A stretch of 64,000 nucleotides of DNA from JBFHQE01 sp041592335 (GCA_041592335.1 JBFHQE010000006.1:1-64000); one strand, 5' to 3'; shown: positions 8,764-17,905, counted from the first letter of the stretch. The notes: a model not told the origin generated them from the sequence alone. Program-made: numbers and translations.

Positions 8764-8820
8764 TCAAACTCCAACGGCACACGGCAGCACACGCACCCAG
8801 TGTGGGGCGCACAGTCGCAT
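8764..8820 (-). CDS. 18-residue leader peptide upstream of the EamA transporter
   Basis: A minus-strand ORF of 18 codons plus TGA encodes MRLCAPHWVRVLPCAVGV. It starts about 30 bases after the predicted transcription start, with AAGG about 10 bases before the ATG, and ends 36 bases before the terminator hairpin. The peptide is rich in Arg, Cys, Pro, His and Trp, with no run of a single amino acid as in the trp or his leaders. Position, size and the competing RNA pairing resemble attenuator leaders or ribosome-arrest peptides. That it is translated and regulatory is inference. Confidence 0.55.
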   Translation of the reverse strand: MRLCAPHWVRVLPCAVGV

Positions 8821-8856
8821 TGCCTTTGCCTTGATGATTGAATTAGTCATGGCCCG

Positions 8857-8885
8857 AGTGTGCCTTTGGGTTTAGAGTGGGTCAA
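8857..8885 (-). promoter_or_regulatory. Predicted promoter of the EamA leader transcript
   Basis: On the minus strand TTGACC (8885-8880) is followed after exactly 17 bases by CACACT (8862-8857). The -35 matches the consensus at 5 of 6 positions and the -10 at 3 of 6. The predicted start near 8850 gives a leader of about 180 nt containing the short ORF and the hairpin. Confidence 0.5.
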
Positions 8886-9011
8886 GTGATTTTTTCGTGG
8901 CAAAATCCTGCCTAGCCAACTGTTGCCATGATGCCATGCAAACTGATCAGCTTGCGTTAAACTGGCCGATATGTTTTTTCTATACCTGATTACCACCCCG
9001 GAAAATCTTGC

Positions 9012-12000
9012 ATGAACTCTGTTTCCCTTGAACAACTGGACCGTTATTACCAGCAGGTCACGCGGATTATTTTATCGCGCCAGAACCCGATCAGCGGTTT
9101 ATTGCCCGCCAGCACCGCCATTACCGCCCACGGCGATTACACTGACGCCTGGGTGCGCGACAACGTCTACAGCATCCTGGCCGCCTGGGGCGTGGGTCTC
9201 GCCTATCGGCGACTGGACGAAAGCGACGGCCGCACCGTGCTACTGGAACAGAGTGTGGTCAAGCTGATGCGCGGCCTGCTGATGGCGATGATGCGCCAGT
9301 CGGCCAAGGTTGAGCGCTTCAAGCAAACCCAGGATCCGCTCGATGCACTGCATGCCAAATACGACACCGAAAGCGGCGATCCCGTGGTCGGCGACGATGA
9401 GTGGGGGCATTTGCAACTGGATGCCACTTCGCTGTTTTTGCTAATGCTGGCGCAGATGACAGCTTCCGGGCTGCGCATCGTCTTCACTCTCGATGAAGTC
9501 AATTTCGTCCAGAACCTGGTGCATTACATCGGCCGCGCCTACCGCACGCCCGATTTCGGCATCTGGGAGCGCGGCAACAAAGCCAATCACGGTATCGCCG
9601 AGGTCAACAGCAGCTCGGTCGGGATGGCCAAGGCCGCACTGGAAGCCATGAACGGCTTCAACCTGTTCGGCCCGGGCGGCGGCCAGGCCTCGGTGGTGCA
9701 TGTCGTGCCCGACGAAGTCGCGCGCGCGCGCATCACCCTGCAATCCAGCCTGCCGAGCGAGTCCCTGTCCAAGGAAGTGGATGCCGCAACCCTGAGTATC
9801 GTCGGCTTTCCGGCCTTTGCCGTGGAGGATGTCGATATCGTTGAACAAACCGTCAGCGAAGTCGTCAGCAAGCTGGAAGGCCGCTATGGCTGCAAGCGTT
9901 TTTTGCGCGACGGCCACCAGACGGTGATTGAAGACCCGCGCCGCCTGCATTACGAACCCGAGGAAATGCTGCAGTTCGAGCACATCGAATGCGAATGGCC
10001 GCTGTTCTTCACCTATCTGTTGCTGTATCACCTGTATCGTGGCGATGATGACCGCGCGCGCAGCTACCGGGAAAAACTGGACCGGCTATTGGTGGAACGG
10101 GATAGCGAGAGACTGCTCCCCGAACTCTATCGCGTACCCGCCGCGCACATCGATGCGGAAAGAAAGTCTCCCAATAGCCAGCCACGCGAACCGAACGAAA
10201 ACGTACCACTGGTCTGGGCGCAAAGCCTGTACATTCTGGGCGCATTGATACAGGACGGCCTGCTCGATGTTTCCGACATCGATCCCCTGGGTCGCCGCCT
10301 GAAACTCGGCCAGCTACGAGGAAGACGTGTGCAGTTTGCCTTGCTCGCCGAATCGCCCAGTGTGCGCGAGCGCCTGGAAGAACAGGGTATCAAGGCCGAG
10401 ACGCATGCCGAGGTCGCGCCCGTACTGGTCTATGAAGCCGATGCGTTAGCCGAAGCCTATGCCCGGTTGGGGCGTAATCCCCGTCTTGGATTAACAGGTC
10501 GACCGCTGCGCCATTTGCGGGGTCTTGCGACCAGCACCGTCTACACCATTGAAGGCCAGCGCATGGTGTTTCAACCCCAGTTCATGAACCAGCACGATTT
10601 CTACCTGGCACTGGATAACGTCATGCTGGTGGAGCGTCTGAAAATGGAACTGGCGTACGTGAGCAAACAATGGGATGCGCCCGGGCGCCCTCTGGTTGTA
10701 CTGGTGGTCAAGGAACGCATGCTGACCGAAAAAGGCAGCCGCGCATTATTGAAATTCATGGAGCAATGCCGCGAAGGCCAGGTGGATGAAACTCCAGTTC
10801 AACTGGGCCGCCTGGCGGACTTTCTTCCCACTGCAGGGCGCGAACGGATCGATTCCCTGCATGGCTACCAGTTCCCCGAGGCGGGCGGCAAGCGCAACGA
10901 CAGGCCCTGTTTTAACCTGATGCCTCATCAGGACCAGACCGAACAAGCCTGCGCCTGCTCAAAGCCCTACAGCGACCAGGACCTGATCACGTTAATCAGC
11001 CGGAAAACGGAGTTGCAGCAGCAGTTCGATGCGTTGCTGGAACTCGAAAACCGACATGGCCTGGACTATGACACCGGCCTGAAAGACATCAACGGACAGG
11101 CGGCGCGGGTGCGCGACCTGCTGGAAGAAGTCTACATGCGCGCCTACGAGCAAAGAAACTGGAAGCTCATTCGTCTCAGCGCCAACGTATTGCAAAAGCA
11201 CGATATCGACCTTGAAGGGGCCGCCACCGACATCGTGGTCAGGCAAAAGGCTTACAGTGTTTCGCGCTCCTACAGTCGGCATTCCACCTTTCGCCGCCCG
11301 GCGGGCGCCCGGGAAATCATGCAGGCCATTCGGGACTTCAATGCCGACGATCCACGCGCGCAAATACTTACCCAGGAACTCATCCTCAACCTCGGCCTGC
11401 TGCAGCGTTCAAATCCGGAGCTACTGGAAAACATGTCACTGATCCGTACCGGTCAGCTGTTGCAGCTGATTGCTGTACGCCAGCGCGGACGTGAGCATCA
11501 GCCCACCGTCAACGATGCCATGAACCTGCTGATGGACATGGAACCGCACCAGCTCGCGGCCGCGTTGCGCGACGTTCTGCATCATTACCAAGATGCGCAA
11601 AAGGCACTGATGCAACTCGAGCATATGCATGTCTCCGCCGACTCCAGCGGCATGCTGCGGGTGCATTTCGACAGCAGCATGGACCCGGACAACACCGATG
11701 CCGGTGACTGGCACCAGTGGCGTTCGATCCAGGGCAGTATCGGCCGCTATCACGACCAGTTTTTCGAAGGCATCTGGGACATCGCCAACCAGAGCATGGG
11801 ACTGGTTATCGGCGACCAGTGGAATCCGAAACGACGTCTGGACCATAAACTGTGCGCCGACATGACACGCGGAGAAAAATTGTTCCAGGCTCGGGTAGAA
11901 CACATTCTCAACAAGACCCCCGCACCCGACAGTCGTCAACTCTATACCGAGGCGCTGCAGGTGCTGATGGTAGTGATGTGGAAAAATCCCAAGCTGCGCA

Positions 12001-12209
12001 TCGCGGACACATTGTTCCTGGATGTCATTATCGGTCACGCCGTGCGCCTGGCCTGGGAACAAAAGCACCGCCAGCAGAAACTCAATTACGACGAACACCG
12101 CGCTGCCGCATGGCAGGATTTCTATCTCAGCCCGCCATCCGAAGTAGCCAATCACTTCATGGATGCGCTGGCCTTCCTTTTGAACAGTGACACCAGGGAA
12201 AGCGCATGA
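9012..12209 (+). CDS. Phosphorylase-kinase alpha/beta-like protein (GH15-type domain)
   Basis: 1065 residues. From residue about 24 to 440 the sequence matches the glucoamylase-like (GH15) domain of the animal phosphorylase kinase alpha subunit almost motif for motif: QNPISGLLPAS, DAWVRDNVYS (45-54), LEQSVVKLMRGLL, VVGDDEWGHLQLDATS (125-140), FGIWERG (to 188), GRYGCKRFLRDG, IECEWP (to 330), WAQSLYILG. The C-terminal third resembles the animal C-terminus (MTRGEKLFQARVEHILN, then RQLYTEALQVL). The fold binds or cleaves alpha-glucans; whether this member is an enzyme or a regulator is unknown. No kinase catalytic subunit or glycogen phosphorylase is in the window. Its stop overlaps the glucokinase start (ATGA), so the two are probably one translational unit. 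GGAAAA about 7 bases before the ATG serves as ribosome-binding site. Confidence 0.9.
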   Translation: MNSVSLEQLDRYYQQVTRIILSRQNPISGLLPASTAITAHGDYTDAWVRDNVYSILAAWGVGLAYRRLDESDGRTVLLEQSVVKLMRGLLMAMMRQSAKVERFKQTQDPLDALHAKYDTESGDPVVGDDEWGHLQLDATSLFLLMLAQMTASGLRIVFTLDEVNFVQNLVHYIGRAYRTPDFGIWERGNKANHGIAEVNSSSVGMAKAALEAMNGFNLFGPGGGQASVVHVVPDEVARARITLQSSLPSESLSKEVDAATLSIVGFPAFAVEDVDIVEQTVSEVVSKLEGRYGCKRFLRDGHQTVIEDPRRLHYEPEEMLQFEHIECEWPLFFTYLLLYHLYRGDDDRARSYREKLDRLLVERDSERLLPELYRVPAAHIDAERKSPNSQPREPNENVPLVWAQSLYILGALIQDGLLDVSDIDPLGRRLKLGQLRGRRVQFALLAESPSVRERLEEQGIKAETHAEVAPVLVYEADALAEAYARLGRNPRLGLTGRPLRHLRGLATSTVYTIEGQRMVFQPQFMNQHDFYLALDNVMLVERLKMELAYVSKQWDAPGRPLVVLVVKERMLTEKGSRALLKFMEQCREGQVDETPVQLGRLADFLPTAGRERIDSLHGYQFPEAGGKRNDRPCFNLMPHQDQTEQACACSKPYSDQDLITLISRKTELQQQFDALLELENRHGLDYDTGLKDINGQAARVRDLLEEVYMRAYEQRNWKLIRLSANVLQKHDIDLEGAATDIVVRQKAYSVSRSYSRHSTFRRPAGAREIMQAIRDFNADDPRAQILTQELILNLGLLQRSNPELLENMSLIRTGQLLQLIAVRQRGREHQPTVNDAMNLLMDMEPHQLAAALRDVLHHYQDAQKALMQLEHMHVSADSSGMLRVHFDSSMDPDNTDAGDWHQWRSIQGSIGRYHDQFFEGIWDIANQSMGLVIGDQWNPKRRLDHKLCADMTRGEKLFQARVEHILNKTPAPDSRQLYTEALQVLMVVMWKNPKLRIADTLFLDVIIGHAVRLAWEQKHRQQKLNYDEHRAAAWQDFYLSPPSEVANHFMDALAFLLNSDTRESA

Positions 12210-13210
12210 GCTATGTTCTGGCCGGCGATGTCGGCGGCACCAAAACTGTATTGTGCCTCTACCAAACCAGCGACAATGCTGGCGAAGAAAGCACCTTGGT
12301 CGAGGTTCACAAAGCCACCTACCCCAGCGGGGAGCACCCACACTTCGCGGACCTGATTACCGAATTTCTCGCCGGAGTTGCACCGGCCCGGCCCCAAACC
12401 GCCTGTTTCGGTATCGCGGGTCCGATCCAGGAACAACGTTGCGAGACGACCAACCTGCCCTGGGTCATCGATGCACAAAACCTGGCCGACAGGTTCGGAT
12501 TCAAACAGGTGCTGCTACTCAATGATCTCGAAGCCGCCGCTTACGGCATGCTGCAACTGTCGGACAGTGATTTCATCGAACTGAATCCACACGCGGTCGA
12601 ACAACCCGGCCACAAGGCCGTCATTGCGGCAGGTACCGGGCTAGGCGAGGCTATCCTCGCCTGGGATGGGCAGCGTCACTTCGCGATGCCTACCGAGGGC
12701 GGACATTGTGACTTTGGCCCCAACTCAACGGTTGATGACAGGTTATTGCTGTTTCTCAGGGAACGCTTCAAGGGACATGTCAGCGTGGAGCGCATCCTCG
12801 CCGGTGATGGATTCGGCAATCTCTATGATTTTTTGAAAGCACAGGGAGAGAACGCACCGAACCCGGACATCGAAGCCGAGATGGGAGAGAAAGATCGCAA
12901 TGCCGTGATCAGCCAACATGGCCTGCAGGGCGACGACGCCCTGTGTAGCCAGGCACTGCAGATGTTCGTCCGCCTGTATGGCGCGGAAGCCGGCAATCTC
13001 GCGCTCAAGTGTCTACCACTCGGCGGACTCTACATTGGTGGCGGTATTGGCCCGAAGATTCGTCCCGCCCTGGAAGCGGGTGGCTTTATGCAAGGCTTTC
13101 TGGACAAAGGCCGCATGACCCGGGCGATTGAACAGATCCCGGTCAGACTGGCATTGAATGCGGAAGCGCCTTTGCTGGGCGCAGCAGCGATGGCGCTGCG
13201 AAGCCTGTAA
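12206..13210 (+). CDS. glk: Glucokinase
   Basis: 334 residues, matching the bacterial Glk family (ATP + glucose to glucose 6-phosphate, cytoplasmic). It shows the phosphate-binding motif VLAGDVGGTKTVLCLY, the catalytic loop LLLNDLEAAAYG, AAGTGLGEA, TEGGHCDFGP and the C-terminal GGLYIGGGIGPKI. The length and the early GDVGGTK point to the Glk family rather than the ROK family. It is translationally coupled (4-base overlap) to the phosphorylase-kinase-like gene, suggesting glucose released from a glucan is phosphorylated at once, or that both are used in glycogen control. Confidence 0.95.
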   Translation: MSYVLAGDVGGTKTVLCLYQTSDNAGEESTLVEVHKATYPSGEHPHFADLITEFLAGVAPARPQTACFGIAGPIQEQRCETTNLPWVIDAQNLADRFGFKQVLLLNDLEAAAYGMLQLSDSDFIELNPHAVEQPGHKAVIAAGTGLGEAILAWDGQRHFAMPTEGGHCDFGPNSTVDDRLLLFLRERFKGHVSVERILAGDGFGNLYDFLKAQGENAPNPDIEAEMGEKDRNAVISQHGLQGDDALCSQALQMFVRLYGAEAGNLALKCLPLGGLYIGGGIGPKIRPALEAGGFMQGFLDKGRMTRAIEQIPVRLALNAEAPLLGAAAMALRSL

Positions 13211-13214
13211 CAAC

Positions 13215-13892
13215 TTAACCCGCCTTGATCTCGCTAAAATCTTTCGCTTGCGGATGATCCGCCGACACAACCACGTTTACATCACGCACCAGCTGACAGG
13301 TCTGCATCCCCGCCTGTTTCGCGGCATCCAGTTCTTCAGCGATATCGGATAGAAACAGTATCTCGTTAGTGGGAATGCCAATCTGTTTCGCTATCTTGTC
13401 ATAAGAGGCAGATTCTTTTTTGCCACCAACATGCGTATCGAAATAACCACTGAACAGCGGCGTCAGATCGCCGTGATCACTATAACCATAAAGCAGTTTC
13501 TGCGCATACACCGATCCGGAAGAATACACATACAGCTTCAAGCCTTCGGCATACCATTGTTTTAAATGTTCCGTTGCATCTTGGTACATATGCCCTGTGA
13601 AGTCGCCATTCAGATAACCAGCCTCCCAGATCAGGCCCTGCAATGATTTCAGAGGGGTGACTTTCCGGTCTTCGTCGATCCAGCGTTGCATTTGCTCCAC
13701 TATGGAAGAATCATCGAGACCACCCCCGGCGATTTCGCTTGCCTCATCCAGCAACTTACGCACAGCAGGCTCATTGCCATGTGCTGCAACATATTCCGGC
13801 AACTTGGCGCGCGCATAGGGAAACAGTACGTCCTTAACAAAGGTAATGGAGCTGGTAGTGCCTTCGATATCAGTAAGGATGACCTTGACCAT
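13215..13892 (-). CDS. mtnC: Enolase-phosphatase E1 (methionine salvage)
   Basis: 225 residues, HAD superfamily. Motif I is LTDIEGTTSSITFVKDVLFPYA, motif II is YVYSSGSVYAQKLLYG, motif III is the lysine in the SYDKIAKQIG segment and motif IV is ILFLSDIAEELDAA. The protein enolises and dephosphorylates 2,3-diketo-5-methylthiopentyl-1-phosphate. It is the last gene of the mtnB-mtnD-mtnC operon (2 bases after mtnD) and is convergent with glk, only 4 bases apart, so no separate terminator fits between them. Confidence 0.95.
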   Translation of the reverse strand: MVKVILTDIEGTTSSITFVKDVLFPYARAKLPEYVAAHGNEPAVRKLLDEASEIAGGGLDDSSIVEQMQRWIDEDRKVTPLKSLQGLIWEAGYLNGDFTGHMYQDATEHLKQWYAEGLKLYVYSSGSVYAQKLLYGYSDHGDLTPLFSGYFDTHVGGKKESASYDKIAKQIGIPTNEILFLSDIAEELDAAKQAGMQTCQLVRDVNVVVSADHPQAKDFSEIKAG

Positions 13893-13894
13893 GT

Positions 13895-14434
13895 TTAATC
13901 CAGTTTAGGGAAACGGCTGGCGATATCGTCACCCGTGAAGTTGGCGGTCCAGCCATCCGGCGAGGTGAAGAAGCGAATGCATTTAAAGAACGGCTGACTC
14001 CCCATGTCGAACCAGTGCCTGGTGCCCGCCGGTACACTGATCAGGTCGCCCTTCTCGCACAACACACTATAAACCTGGTCATCCTGATGAATGATGAACA
14101 GGCCCTTGCCGTCGATGAAGTAGCGAATCTCGAATTCACTGTGGGTATGCTCATCAAGGAATTTTTTGCGGAACATATCCTTGTCCGGATGATCCGGCGT
14201 CAGGCTGACCACATCCACGGACTGGAAACCGTATTTTTCCTTGAGTCGATCAATCGACCCCTGGTAGGCCGCGATTATCGCTTCCTGGCTGGCATCATCC
14301 GCCACCGGCGTATCCGCCTGCCAGCGCTCGAACAGCACCCCAACTTTGTCCAGTTCGCGCGCAATATCAGCGCCATCGCTGAACTCGCGCGACGCGGACT
14401 GCTGTTGATCGTCAACGATTGAAAGATGACTCAT
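13895..14434 (-). CDS. mtnD: Acireductone dioxygenase
   Basis: 179 residues, cupin fold. The metal site HTHSEFEIRYFIDGKGLF is the ARD signature (HxH plus E), with the second half around VPAGTRHWFDMG. It oxidises acireductone; with iron the product is the ketoacid precursor of methionine. It overlaps mtnB by 4 bases and is followed 2 bases later by mtnC, so the three form one operon. Early pathway genes (mtnA, mtnK or mtnP) are not in the window. Confidence 0.95.
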   Translation of the reverse strand: MSHLSIVDDQQQSASREFSDGADIARELDKVGVLFERWQADTPVADDASQEAIIAAYQGSIDRLKEKYGFQSVDVVSLTPDHPDKDMFRKKFLDEHTHSEFEIRYFIDGKGLFIIHQDDQVYSVLCEKGDLISVPAGTRHWFDMGSQPFFKCIRFFTSPDGWTANFTGDDIASRFPKLD

Positions 14435-15039
14435 GCCGGAACCCCTTGTTCACGCAACATACACTCAAACAGAAAATCAAAAGCCTCCAGGTGACGCAGG
14501 GTATCCTGCATCGTCTCACCCCAGGTGTAGAGACCATGACCGTTAATTAGATAACCCGGCGCATCGCCACCGCGCCGCCACCAGGCATCGATCGCCCTGG
14601 CCATGCGCGGTATATCCTGATCGTTGGCAAACACCGGGATATCGACCGATGCCGTATGCGTGCTGATACCCGGAAACGCCTTCAGCAACTCAAAGCTCTC
14701 GATGCGAACACCACCCGGAAAACGCCGCGAGATCAGGGTCGCATTGGGCGAATGCACATGCAGAATGGCATTTACATCCGGGTAACGGTTATAAAGCTGG
14801 GTATGCAACAACGCCTCGGCCGAAGGCTGTTTCTTCGTCCTGACTGGCTGTGCATTCATATCCACTTTCATCAAACCGGCTTCTTCCAGCTTGCCCTTGT
14901 GCCAGCCAGACACCGTCATCGCCACAGTGCTTTTGTTGAGTCGATGAGAAAAATTGCCGCTGGTGGCAGGCACCCAGCCATGCGCGTGCAGATCTCTGCC
15001 CGCATCGATCAATAATGTTACCGCCTGTTGCCAGTCCAT
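14431..15039 (-). CDS. mtnB: Methylthioribulose-1-phosphate dehydratase
   Basis: 202 residues of the class II aldolase/adducin family. It shows GWVPATSGNFSHRL near the N-terminus, the zinc-binding ILHVHSPNAT and the C-terminal YLINGHGLYTWGETM. These are the MtnB hallmarks (zinc histidines and the GNxS loop). It dehydrates methylthioribulose 1-phosphate. It is the first gene of the mtnBDC operon; the 90 bases upstream contain no riboswitch that I recognise. Confidence 0.94.
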   Translation of the reverse strand: MDWQQAVTLLIDAGRDLHAHGWVPATSGNFSHRLNKSTVAMTVSGWHKGKLEEAGLMKVDMNAQPVRTKKQPSAEALLHTQLYNRYPDVNAILHVHSPNATLISRRFPGGVRIESFELLKAFPGISTHTASVDIPVFANDQDIPRMARAIDAWWRRGGDAPGYLINGHGLYTWGETMQDTLRHLEAFDFLFECMLREQGVPA

Positions 15040-15129
15040 CCCGTTTTACCCGTCAGTTGCGCCAGGTGACAAAGGGGTGAGTATAGGGGGAGTTCGGCAA
15101 AAGAGAAATGGCGCAATTGCCGAGGAAAT

Positions 15130-16905
15130 TCAGTTGCGTCGGTCAATAAATAAAGCATTACCTTCCATGGCCTTGGCCTGCGCCTTGACTTCACTGGCAA
15201 TGGTGGAAATTTCATGATGAGAGAAAAAGCGCCCTTTACTGGCGATAACAGCTCCAAGCGAAACTGACAGCAGCGAAAAGAAACAGCGGTTGCCCTTGCG
15301 ATCCTGGGATTCGATACCGCCCCGTTCACGATCTTTCTGGTCATAAAGTCGCGGCGCAAACTGCTCGAACTTGTTCAATATGGCTTCGCACCGCCGTCGC
15401 CAATCATTGCTTCTTAGCACCATGATGAAATCATCGCCTCCGACATGCCCGATGAAATCCTGTTTGGGGTTGACGTGTTCACCGAGAATTCGCGCCATGC
15501 CACGGATAGCATCATCACCACGCGCATAACCATAGTGATCATTGTAGGGCTTGAAATTATCAAGATCGGCATAGACTACGATGAAATCATCATCCTGATT
15601 CAGCAGGTTGTCGATATGTTCACTGATAGGCACATTACCCGGCATCTGGGTCAGCGGGTTTGAATAGCGTGCGTTACGCACCTGCAGCTCGGTTATCACG
15701 CGCAACAGGTCAATCAGCGTACCGGTACCCAGATAAAAACCCTGCTCGTCAACCACGATGAAACCCTCTTCGTTGAGCATGATGGAATTCTGGGTAAGGC
15801 GCTGACTCAAATGCTCCACCAGCGTATCGCCACTGACGATGAAGGGGTCCGGACTCATGAAATCACGGATAAGCTTGCGGCCATGCAGATCGCGGCCATA
15901 GAGACTGGCAAAGAGGGTTAACAGTTCACTGCGTCTCACCAGGCCCACAGGTCGGTTTTTTTCCAGTACCGGGATATACAGCAAATCGGGGATTTGCTGG
16001 AAAAGCGACGCCACATCACGCACCAGCTCATGCGACTGGACCACCAGATGCTCCTTCACCAGGCTACTAACCGTCTGGGTGCAGTGCCTGCACAGCGCCG
16101 CGTTGACTTGCTGACCACGCTGACGACGCCGAATCACGCGAACAGGATTCACCAGCGGACGAGCGAAATGGTAGCCCTGAGCGTAATGCACGCCAAGACT
16201 GCGAATAACGTCATATTCATCTTCCTGTTCTATCCCTTCCGCGACCACTTCACAGTCGAGGATGTGACTTATCTCGCAGATGGAATGCACAAACTGACGC
16301 TTGGCCGCATCATTATGAATATTGCTCACGAAATGACGATCGATTTTCACAAAGTCCGGTCTTAGTTCCGACCATTGGCGAAGACCGGCGTACCCGGCCC
16401 CGAGATCGTCCAGCGCTATACGAAAACCCATCGCCCGGTAACGACCGACCGCAACGCGCATGACATCATAATCCAGCACCGGATGTTGCTCGGTAATCTC
16501 TATCACCAGTTTGCTGGGATTGAGTCCCGCTGTCTCGACGTGGCGAATAATTTCATGATGCGGAAAATCCGGGTCACTGAAAAATTGCGGCAAGGTATTC
16601 AGGAACAGGAAGCCGTCGAGATTCAAACTGGCCGCGCCCCGGATGCAAACCGCACGGCACGCGCGCTCCAGATCCTCAAGCCTGCCTTCCTGTCCCGCCG
16701 CCGCAAACAGCTCCATGGGATACTGCAAGGGCGAACCTTCCGGTCCTCGAATCAGTGATTCGTAGGCAAAAATCCGGTGATCTTTGACTGAGATGATGGG
16801 CTGATAGACAGGTTGAAGATCGCGTTCATCGAGAATGCGCTCCAACTCCACGGCAACGTTATGAGTTGATGCCAGCGGGGCATCGGGGGCGAACACTCCA
16901 TTCAT
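15130..16905 (-). CDS. EAL-CBS-GGDEF cyclic-di-GMP signalling protein
   Basis: 591 residues, no membrane segments, in reversed order: EAL (about 25-255), a pair of CBS repeats (about 285-405), then GGDEF (about 415-580). EAL catalytic residues appear intact: E49 in ESLIRG, N103, E136 in VIEITEQ, D166-D167 in ALDDLGAGY, K187, E223 and Q243. The GGDEF active loop reads GGDDF (489-493), a non-standard form, while the preceding DLDNFKPYND segment is normal. I infer an active phosphodiesterase with a questionable cyclase, tuned by nucleotides bound to the CBS pair. It stands alone between mtnB and the ROK kinase. The start ATG at 16903-16905 is the first in frame. Confidence 0.93.
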   Translation of the reverse strand: MNGVFAPDAPLASTHNVAVELERILDERDLQPVYQPIISVKDHRIFAYESLIRGPEGSPLQYPMELFAAAGQEGRLEDLERACRAVCIRGAASLNLDGFLFLNTLPQFFSDPDFPHHEIIRHVETAGLNPSKLVIEITEQHPVLDYDVMRVAVGRYRAMGFRIALDDLGAGYAGLRQWSELRPDFVKIDRHFVSNIHNDAAKRQFVHSICEISHILDCEVVAEGIEQEDEYDVIRSLGVHYAQGYHFARPLVNPVRVIRRRQRGQQVNAALCRHCTQTVSSLVKEHLVVQSHELVRDVASLFQQIPDLLYIPVLEKNRPVGLVRRSELLTLFASLYGRDLHGRKLIRDFMSPDPFIVSGDTLVEHLSQRLTQNSIMLNEEGFIVVDEQGFYLGTGTLIDLLRVITELQVRNARYSNPLTQMPGNVPISEHIDNLLNQDDDFIVVYADLDNFKPYNDHYGYARGDDAIRGMARILGEHVNPKQDFIGHVGGDDFIMVLRSNDWRRRCEAILNKFEQFAPRLYDQKDRERGGIESQDRKGNRCFFSLLSVSLGAVIASKGRFFSHHEISTIASEVKAQAKAMEGNALFIDRRN

Positions 16906-16978
16906 GAAAAAACACCAGACAAAACGACAGAAACGATATCATGCGGAATTCACATGACACCCAGATGACAGAATTGCC

Positions 16979-17890
16979 TCAGAAATTTAACCAGGCCGCG
17001 CCGCGCACACCACTGGAGTCGCCAAAACGCGGCGGGACCAGCAAGGTATCGACCTGATCGGAAAAAACGTATCCATCCCAACGGCGCGGGATTTCCTCAT
17101 ACAGGGCAGCGATATTGCCCATGCCGCCGCCCAGCACGATCACATCCGGGTCGAGAATATTAATGACCGAGGCGAGTCCGCGCGCGAGCCGGTCGTAATA
17201 ACGTTCGAGGGTGGCATGACAAGCCGTATCCATTTGCGCCTGGGCGACAATCTGCTCGGCCGTCAGCTGTGTTCCGCCGACAGCCAGATGATCGCGCTGC
17301 ATACCCGGACCCGACAACCAGGTTTCAATACAACCAGCCTTGCCGCAATAACACTCTGGTCCCGGCACCTCGCTCGCATTCGGCCAGGGCAAGGGATTGT
17401 GACCCCACTCCCCGGCAATCGCATTCGGGCCGGTCAGTATCTTGCCATTAACCACGACCCCCGCGCCGGTGCCGGTGCCGATGATGACGCCGAACACCAC
17501 GGCATGTCCCGCTCCCGCGCCATCGGTCGCCTCGGAAAGCGCAAAGCAGTTGGCGTCATTGGCAAGCGCCACCCGGCGTTCGATACGTCGCTCCAGGTCT
17601 TCCCGCAACGGCTTATCGATAAGACAGGTGGAATTGGCATTCTTGATCCGGCCAGTTTTCACCGACAGGGCACCGGGCATCCCAACGCCGATTGCTTCAG
17701 CACGACCCACCTGGCGATCAACACGGTCGACCAGCTGCACCATGGCGTCCAGTGTCGCGGCATAGTTGCCCTGCGGCGTCGGCACGCGCTGGCGACACAA
17801 TTCCTCGCCATCCGGCGCCAGCGCAATGATTTCAATTTTGGTGCCGCCGAGGTCAATCCCGACACGTGGACAGTTCAATCCTGAATTCAT
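16979..17890 (-). CDS. ROK-family sugar kinase (fructokinase-like)
   Basis: 303 residues. It shows the phosphate-binding motif GIDLGGTKIEIIAL, the segment ANDANCFALSE, GVIIGTGTGAGVV, GEWGHNPLPWP, the ROK zinc-binding signature CYCGKAGCIETWLSGPG and the C-terminal VIVLGGGMGN. The family phosphorylates fructose, mannose, glucose or N-acetylglucosamine; the GEWGH...CYCG pattern fits fructokinase/Mak-like members. The frame stays open 40 codons further, but that part translates a dispersed repeat (17906-17933), so the start at 17888-17890 is chosen; it has no strong ribosome-binding site. It is divergent from the sulfurtransferase at 18124. Confidence 0.9.
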   Translation of the reverse strand: MNSGLNCPRVGIDLGGTKIEIIALAPDGEELCRQRVPTPQGNYAATLDAMVQLVDRVDRQVGRAEAIGVGMPGALSVKTGRIKNANSTCLIDKPLREDLERRIERRVALANDANCFALSEATDGAGAGHAVVFGVIIGTGTGAGVVVNGKILTGPNAIAGEWGHNPLPWPNASEVPGPECYCGKAGCIETWLSGPGMQRDHLAVGGTQLTAEQIVAQAQMDTACHATLERYYDRLARGLASVINILDPDVIVLGGGMGNIAALYEEIPRRWDGYVFSDQVDTLLVPPRFGDSSGVRGAAWLNF

Positions 17891-17905
17891 TTTTTTCAAC
17901 CAATT

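Noticed and set aside
11436..12341. 301-codon minus-strand frame opposite the phosphorylase-kinase-like and glk genes
   Set aside because: Antisense shadow spanning two well-supported genes; composition is that of a reversed coding frame.
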